NCBI GenBank assembly: GCA_903927605.1
Contig: CAIYNT010000182.1
Location: 1 to 46,112 of the forward strand
Source: an uncultured Holophagaceae bacterium
GTDB lineage: Bacteria; Acidobacteriota; Holophagae; Holophagales; Holophagaceae
DNA length: 46,112 nucleotides
Direction of reading: 5' to 3'
A program made the position numbers and the translations under genes. Of the stretch, positions 42,150 through 46,112 are shown piece after piece. The notes beneath the pieces were generated by a model. The model did not search any database and was not told the DNA's origin. It saw only the letters and a list, made by a program, of their open reading frames with translations. Position 1 is the stretch's first letter. Each line of letters starts with the position of its first letter.

Positions 42150-42823
42150 CCGACTCCGACCACCGTCTCGATGAAGTCGGCGGCGGTCTCGCCGATCTTG
42201 GCGCGGACCCGGCGGACGTGGGCATCGATGGTGCGACTTTCACCCAGGTATTCCAGGCCCCACACCTGCTGGAGGATCTTCTCGCGGGTGAGGACGCGCC
42301 GGGGGTTGGCCAGAAAATACGCCAGGAGCTCGAATTCCCGCCGGGTCAGTTCGACGACCTGACCGTCCACCCGGGCGGTGTGCATGTCGAGATCGACCGA
42401 GATGGGACCAAAGACCAGCTGGGGCGCACGTTCGCCGCCCTCGAAGGGTGTGGACCGGCGCAGGATGGCCCGCAGGCGCGCAGCCAGTTCCCGGGCCGAG
42501 AAGGGCTTGGAGATGTAATCGTCCGCGCCGAGTTCGAGGCCCAGCACTCGGTCGATCTCTTCGCTGCGGGCCGTGACCAGCAGCACGGGAAGGGCCCGCA
42601 GGATCGGATGGGTGCGGATGGCGCGGAGGACATCCAGGCCGTCCATGTCGGGCAGGCTGAGATCCAACAGGGCGGCATCGAGCTTGGGGCCTGTGGCATT
42701 GAGGGCCAGCAGGGCGTCCCTGCCGGTGCCGACGGGGATCAGGCTGAAACCCTCCCGGCGGAGATGCTGTTCCAGGCCAAGTCGGATTTCGGTGTCGTCT
42801 TCAAGAAGGAGGATGCGCGGCAT
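42119..42823 (-). CDS. phoB: Phosphate regulon response regulator PhoB
   Basis: This 234-residue OmpR/PhoB-type transcription factor has a receiver domain with acidic pocket EDD (8-10), phosphoacceptor D54 (LLDLSLPDMDG), VTARSEEID and ISKPFSARELAARL. The C-terminal winged helix carries LTRREFELLAYFLANPRRVLTREKIL, QVWGLEYLGESRTIDAHVRRVRAKIG. Phosphorylated by PhoR, it should activate pst and other Pho genes. AAGGA precedes ATG 42823. It lies 10 bases after phoU and ends the pst operon. The stop is inside the tail of phoR. Confidence 0.93.
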   Translation of the reverse strand: MPRILLLEDDTEIRLGLEQHLRREGFSLIPVGTGRDALLALNATGPKLDAALLDLSLPDMDGLDVLRAIRTHPILRALPVLLVTARSEEIDRVLGLELGADDYISKPFSARELAARLRAILRRSTPFEGGERAPQLVFGPISVDLDMHTARVDGQVVELTRREFELLAYFLANPRRVLTREKILQQVWGLEYLGESRTIDAHVRRVRAKIGETAADFIETVVGVGYRLGGPTDS

Positions 42824-42833
42824 GAGGTCCTTT

Positions 42834-43502
42834 TCACTGTTTGGCTGGGTGATCCTGAAGGTAGGTGTGCTTCGCGCTGCGACCCTCCAGGATGAACAGT
42901 ACTTCCTCGGCGATGTTGGTGGCCTGGTCGGCGATGCGCTCCCAGTTCTTGATGACCAGGATGAGATGGCTGGCCCGTTCAATGCAAAGAGGATCCGCCA
43001 ACATGAGGCGGAGCAGTTCCCGATAAATCTGGCCGTAGAGCGCATCCACGGAATCGTCCGCCTGGATCACCGTGCGGGCCAGGCCGGCATCGCTGCCGAT
43101 GAAGGAATCCACGGCCATCCGCACCATGCTCCGGGTCTCCTGGGCAAGGCGCTCCAGAGAGCCGCTGGAGAGGATGGGTGGATGCACGTAGGTGGCCCGG
43201 CGGGCGATGTTGCAGCAGTGGTCGCCGATCCGTTCCAGCTCCGGGACGATCTTGAGGCTGGAAGCGATGAGCCGGAGGTCTCCGGCAGCCGGGGCCCTCA
43301 GCGCAAGCATGTCTACGCAGAGTCGGTCCAGCTTCAGCTCCCACTCGTCCAGACTCCGGTCCATGGTCACCACTTCGTCGGCCTTGGTCCGTGAGCGCTC
43401 GCTGAGGGCCTGACTGGTCAGGTCGATCATCGTCTCAGCCACCCCGGCCATGGCCAGGATGCCATCCCGCAGATCCCGCAGTTCCTGGTCGAATTGACGC
43501 AT
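42834..43502 (-). CDS. phoU: Phosphate signalling complex protein PhoU
   Basis: This 222-residue helical protein is made of two three-helix repeats and links the Pst transporter to PhoR signalling. Signatures are EWELKLDRLCVDMLALRAPAAGDLR, LERIGDHCCNIARRA and a second copy IKNWERIADQATNIAEEV, the metal-binding E/D-x-x-x-D helices. It is coupled to pstB (TGATG overlap at 43502) and precedes phoB by 10 bases. The role is to damp Pho signalling when phosphate is sufficient. Confidence 0.95.
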   Translation of the reverse strand: MRQFDQELRDLRDGILAMAGVAETMIDLTSQALSERSRTKADEVVTMDRSLDEWELKLDRLCVDMLALRAPAAGDLRLIASSLKIVPELERIGDHCCNIARRATYVHPPILSSGSLERLAQETRSMVRMAVDSFIGSDAGLARTVIQADDSVDALYGQIYRELLRLMLADPLCIERASHLILVIKNWERIADQATNIAEEVLFILEGRSAKHTYLQDHPAKQ

Positions 43503-44386
43503 CAGCCGAACCTCCCCGTGATGTAGTCCTCGGTCATGCGCTGCCCAGGATTGGTGAACATTTTTTCGGTGAGCCCATCCTCGATCAGCTTGCCCATCCA
43601 GAAGAAGGCGGTGTGGTCACTCACACGGGCCGCCTGCTGCATGTTGTGGGTGACAATGACGATCGTGAAATCCCGCTTCAACTCGAGGATAAGCTCTTCG
43701 ATGCGGGCCGTGGCAATGGGATCGAGGGCGGAACAAGGTTCGTCCATGAGGATGACTTCTGGTCGGACCGCCAGGGCCCGGGCGATGCAGAGCCGCTGCT
43801 GCTGGCCACCGGACAGCCCCTGGGCCGAATCCTTGAGGCGTTCCTTCACTTCGTCCCAGAGGCCGGCGCCCATCAGGCTACGCTCCACGGCCTCTTCGAG
43901 GACCTTGTGATCGCCCTCTCCCTGGATCCTGAGCCCGTAGGCCACGTTCTCGAAAATGGATTTGGGGAAGGGATTGGACTTCTGGAACACCATGCCGGCC
44001 CGCTTCCTGAGGGCGATCACATCAGTATCAGGAGCGTACAGGTCCGTGTTCCCCAGCAGCGCCCTGCCCTCGATCCGGACATTGTCGATGAGGTCATTCA
44101 TGCGGTTGAGACAGCGCAGCAGCGTACTCTTCCCGCAACCCGAGGGGCCGATGAAGGACATGACGGAATTGCGAGCCACCTTGAGGTTGATGTCGAACAA
44201 GGCCTGTTTTTCGCCATAGAACAGATTCAGGCGCTCGACCTTCACCATGACAGGCGCGGACAGGACGGAGGGATCAGTCAGGGGCAAGTCTGGCTGTTCA
44301 AAGCTCGCCGGACGCAGGCCTGATTCGGGAGGGGGCACCGCCAGGTGCGCGGGCTCCGACACGGGGCGCGGATCGTCGATTTCCAT
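43502..44386 (-). CDS. pstB: Phosphate ABC transporter ATP-binding protein PstB
   Basis: This is the ATPase of the high-affinity phosphate importer. Walker A is GPSGCGKST (lysine K86), the signature is LSGGQQQR, Walker B is VILMDEP, and the H-loop is [19 protein letters not shown] is a PstB hallmark. The 294-residue protein carries a Pro-rich extension of about 46 residues before the normal start [13 protein letters not shown] chose ATG 44386 because GGAG precedes it; the internal ATG 44248 has no such site. It is coupled to phoU by TGATG. Confidence 0.94.
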   Translation of the reverse strand: MEIDDPRPVSEPAHLAVPPPESGLRPASFEQPDLPLTDPSVLSAPVMVKVERLNLFYGEKQALFDINLKVARNSVMSFIGPSGCGKSTLLRCLNRMNDLIDNVRIEGRALLGNTDLYAPDTDVIALRKRAGMVFQKSNPFPKSIFENVAYGLRIQGEGDHKVLEEAVERSLMGAGLWDEVKERLKDSAQGLSGGQQQRLCIARALAVRPEVILMDEPCSALDPIATARIEELILELKRDFTIVIVTHNMQQAARVSDHTAFFWMGKLIEDGLTEKMFTNPGQRMTEDYITGRFG

Positions 44387-44409
44387 CTTCGTGGCTCCGG
44401 GGTGCGTGA

Positions 44410-46008
44410 TCAAAAAGTGCTCCCCCCCAGGCGCGCGCGCAGCTTCCGCCTGAGGTTCAATGCGAACAGGTTGAGGACGACCACCACCAGCAGGAGCAGG
44501 AAGGCCGTCATGAAGACCATGGGTTTGGCCGCTTCGGAATTGGGGCTTTGGAAGCCCACATCGTAGATGTGAAAGCCGAGGTGCATGAACTTGCGGTCGA
44601 GGTGGAGGAAGGGGAAGGTGCCGTCCATCGGCATGGATGGCGCGAGTTTCACGACCCCCGTCAACATCAGGGGGGCCACCTCTCCGGCGCCGCGGGCAAT
44701 GGCCAGGATGAGGCCGGTGAGGATGCCGGGAGTGGCACTGGGGATCACCACGTTCCAGAGGGTCTGCCACTTGGTGGCGCCCATGGCGAGGCTGGCTTCG
44801 CGCTGGGATCTGGCCACGGCGCCCAACGCCTCTTCAGTGGCCACCACGACCACGGGCACCGTCAATAGCGCGAGGGTGAGCGAGGCCCACAGGATGCCAC
44901 CGGTGCCGTACGTGGGCGTGGGCAGGCTGTCGGCGAAGAAGAGCCTGTCGATGCCCCCCCCGACGCCATAGACGAAGAACCCGAGGCCGAACACGCCGAA
45001 CACGATGGAGGGCACACCCGCCAGGTTGTTCACGGCCACGCGAACGGCCCGGACCAGCCAGCCCTGGCGGGCGTATTCACGGAGATACAAGGCGGTGATC
45101 ACTCCGAGCGGAACCACGAGGACCGACATCACCAGCACCATCATCACGGTGCCGAAGATGGCCGGGAAGATGCCTCCCTCGGTGTTGGATTCACGGGGGT
45201 CGTCAGCCACGAACTCCCGGAGCCGCGACAGGTAGACTCCCAGTTTGTCCAGGAAGCCCATGGCATTGGCCGGAACCATCCTGACCACGCTGCCAAGGGG
45301 CAGTTCCTTGACCTGGCCGTCCGCGGTCCGAAGGCTGAGGGACCATGCCTTGGCTTCGCCGCGGGACTGTTCAAGGCCTGCCTGGACCTGGTCATAGGTG
45401 GCCTGAAGCTCACTGGTCTTGGCATCCAGCGCCTGGAGACCCTGCTGGTCGTTGGCGGTTTCCAGCTGCCTGCGGGCCAGGCGGATCCGCTCAATGCGCC
45501 GATTGAGCTCGCCGACCTCCCCCTTTTCGACGGAATGGATGTGGCGCCTGATGCGGGCGGCTTCAGGGATGCGGGCCAGGGCCTCGGCCAGGGCAGCCGG
45601 TCCGGCGGCGACCACTTGGCCCTCATGGCTCAGAGAGGCAATCCGCCCGATGAAAGGACCGTACTCCAGCCGTTCGATCAGGATCACATCCTTGGGATAT
45701 TCAGGGGCGGTCAGCTCAGCTGTGGGAAGCCAGCGGAAATCCTGGCCGTAGATGTCGCGGTTCCCGACCCGGAACTGGAGCTTCGCCGCTTCCTCCCCGC
45801 GAGCCGGTTCCTGCGCCGTGATCTCGCCGAGCAGCGGCCCTTGCGAGGTCTGCACCTGGACCAGGGGACCGGGCCAGAAGTAGCCCATGCCCTTGGCGAA
45901 GATGAAACCCACGAGGCTGAGGATCATGGCGAGGCAGAAGGCCAGCAGGGTCCCCGAGAACCAGACGAAGATCCCGCCTTGCCGGAAACGCTCGACGAGA
46001 CGGCTCAT
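44410..46008 (-). CDS. pstA: Phosphate ABC transporter permease PstA, long form
   Basis: This 532-residue permease has one N-terminal membrane helix (about 12-38) and then a roughly 230-residue extracytoplasmic segment (about 45-275). That segment contains a coiled coil (about 165-220: [37 protein letters not shown]). The usual five-helix BPD transport core follows (about 285-510) with [55 protein letters not shown] and [14 protein letters not shown]. Ordinary PstA is about 280-300 residues, so the extension is the DUF3333-like long version. The start overlaps the pstC stop (TGATG). Confidence 0.93.
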   Translation of the reverse strand: MSRLVERFRQGGIFVWFSGTLLAFCLAMILSLVGFIFAKGMGYFWPGPLVQVQTSQGPLLGEITAQEPARGEEAAKLQFRVGNRDIYGQDFRWLPTAELTAPEYPKDVILIERLEYGPFIGRIASLSHEGQVVAAGPAALAEALARIPEAARIRRHIHSVEKGEVGELNRRIERIRLARRQLETANDQQGLQALDAKTSELQATYDQVQAGLEQSRGEAKAWSLSLRTADGQVKELPLGSVVRMVPANAMGFLDKLGVYLSRLREFVADDPRESNTEGGIFPAIFGTVMMVLVMSVLVVPLGVITALYLREYARQGWLVRAVRVAVNNLAGVPSIVFGVFGLGFFVYGVGGGIDRLFFADSLPTPTYGTGGILWASLTLALLTVPVVVVATEEALGAVARSQREASLAMGATKWQTLWNVVIPSATPGILTGLILAIARGAGEVAPLMLTGVVKLAPSMPMDGTFPFLHLDRKFMHLGFHIYDVGFQSPNSEAAKPMVFMTAFLLLLVVVVLNLFALNLRRKLRARLGGSTF

Positions 46009-46112
46009 CAGATGGACTCGTAGCGGCGGCGCAGGCGCTGGCGAACCAGCTCGGCGACGGTGTTGAGGATGAACGTAAGGATGAACAGCAGGAAGGCAGC
46101 CAGGAAGAGGAC
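46008..46112 (-). CDS. pstC: Phosphate ABC transporter permease PstC (3' end)
   Basis: The last 34 codons plus stop of the gene upstream of pstA run off the right edge. They encode a final hydrophobic helix followed by an Arg-rich tail (RQRLRRRYESI), typical of PstC. The TGATG overlap with pstA and the operon order support the name, although the visible part is short. The gene for the binding protein PstS would be expected further upstream, beyond the window. Confidence 0.8.
   Translation of the reverse strand, partial: VLFLAAFLLFILTFILNTVAELVRQRLRRRYESI

Noticed and set aside
43502..44770. PstB starting further upstream, giving a 422-residue protein
   Set aside because: The extra 128 residues overlap pstA and are Pro/Arg/His-rich out-of-frame translation. 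ATG 44386 with GGAG fits much better.

Overview
This 46.1 kb window is a GC-rich (roughly 60-65 %), densely coded bacterial chromosome segment. I see no rRNA, tRNA, CRISPR array, insertion sequence or prophage. Secreted and lipoprotein genes, an outside/inside signalling repertoire and a Pst/Pho phosphate system point to a Gram-negative-type chemoheterotroph. A DUF1844 gene, DUF4388/TPR proteins and many TPR-bearing secreted proteins make Acidobacteriota (Holophagae, Geothrix-like) my best guess. That placement is inference from gene flavour and was not tested by a search.

Layout. 1-4.4 kb (+): cyclophilin 3' end, tag, metG, a small unknown gene, an ArsC/Spx-like gene and exonuclease III. 4.5-5.5 kb (-): a secreted TPR protein. 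5.7-9.65 kb (+): a tight operon of DUF1844, a membrane TPR/zinc-ribbon protein, a DUF4388 protein and thymidine kinase. 9.86-11.05 kb (+): a glutaryl-CoA-dehydrogenase-like enzyme behind a palindromic site. 11.1-14.9 kb: UspA (-), two different pirins and a soluble chemoreceptor (+). 14.9-16.3 kb (-): rarA broken by one frameshift. 16.3-20.6 kb (+): a Gly-rich pentad-repeat protein, an AlaX-type editing protein, a cysteine desulfurase and a predicted eight-repeat beta-propeller. 20.6-22.2 kb (-): a YheT-like hydrolase and a small secreted protein. 22.3-24.6 kb (+): MaeB malic enzyme. 24.7-28.6 kb (-): an operon of a PDZ/SpoIIE phosphatase, a two-helix coiled-coil membrane protein and a SirB1-like protein. 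28.6-30 kb (+): a pteridine-reductase-like SDR coupled to queE. 30-35.8 kb (-): a metzincin-like lipoprotein, a DUF2911 protein and a Gcr/SpecificRecomb membrane protein. 36-38.7 kb (-): a GNAT, plsC, agmatinase-type and unknown gene cluster. 39-46.1 kb: the phosphate island.

How genes work together. The right end holds both phosphate routes. One is low-affinity PiT with its DUF47 partner. The other is the high-affinity pstC-pstA-pstB-phoU-phoB operon. The PhoR sensor kinase is on the opposite strand and its 3' end overlaps that of phoB. The PiT/DUF47 unit and phoR diverge from one short intergenic region. Many adjacent genes share stop/start overlaps (TGATG, GTGA, ATGA, TAATG), which suggests pervasive translational coupling.

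The features most worth a second look are the DUF1844/zinc-ribbon/DUF4388 operon, the PDZ-SpoIIE phosphatase with its bitopic partner, the GNAT-PlsC-agmatinase unit, the two repeat proteins, the rarA frameshift, and a 128-bp inverted-repeat-bounded intergenic element at 38873-39000.
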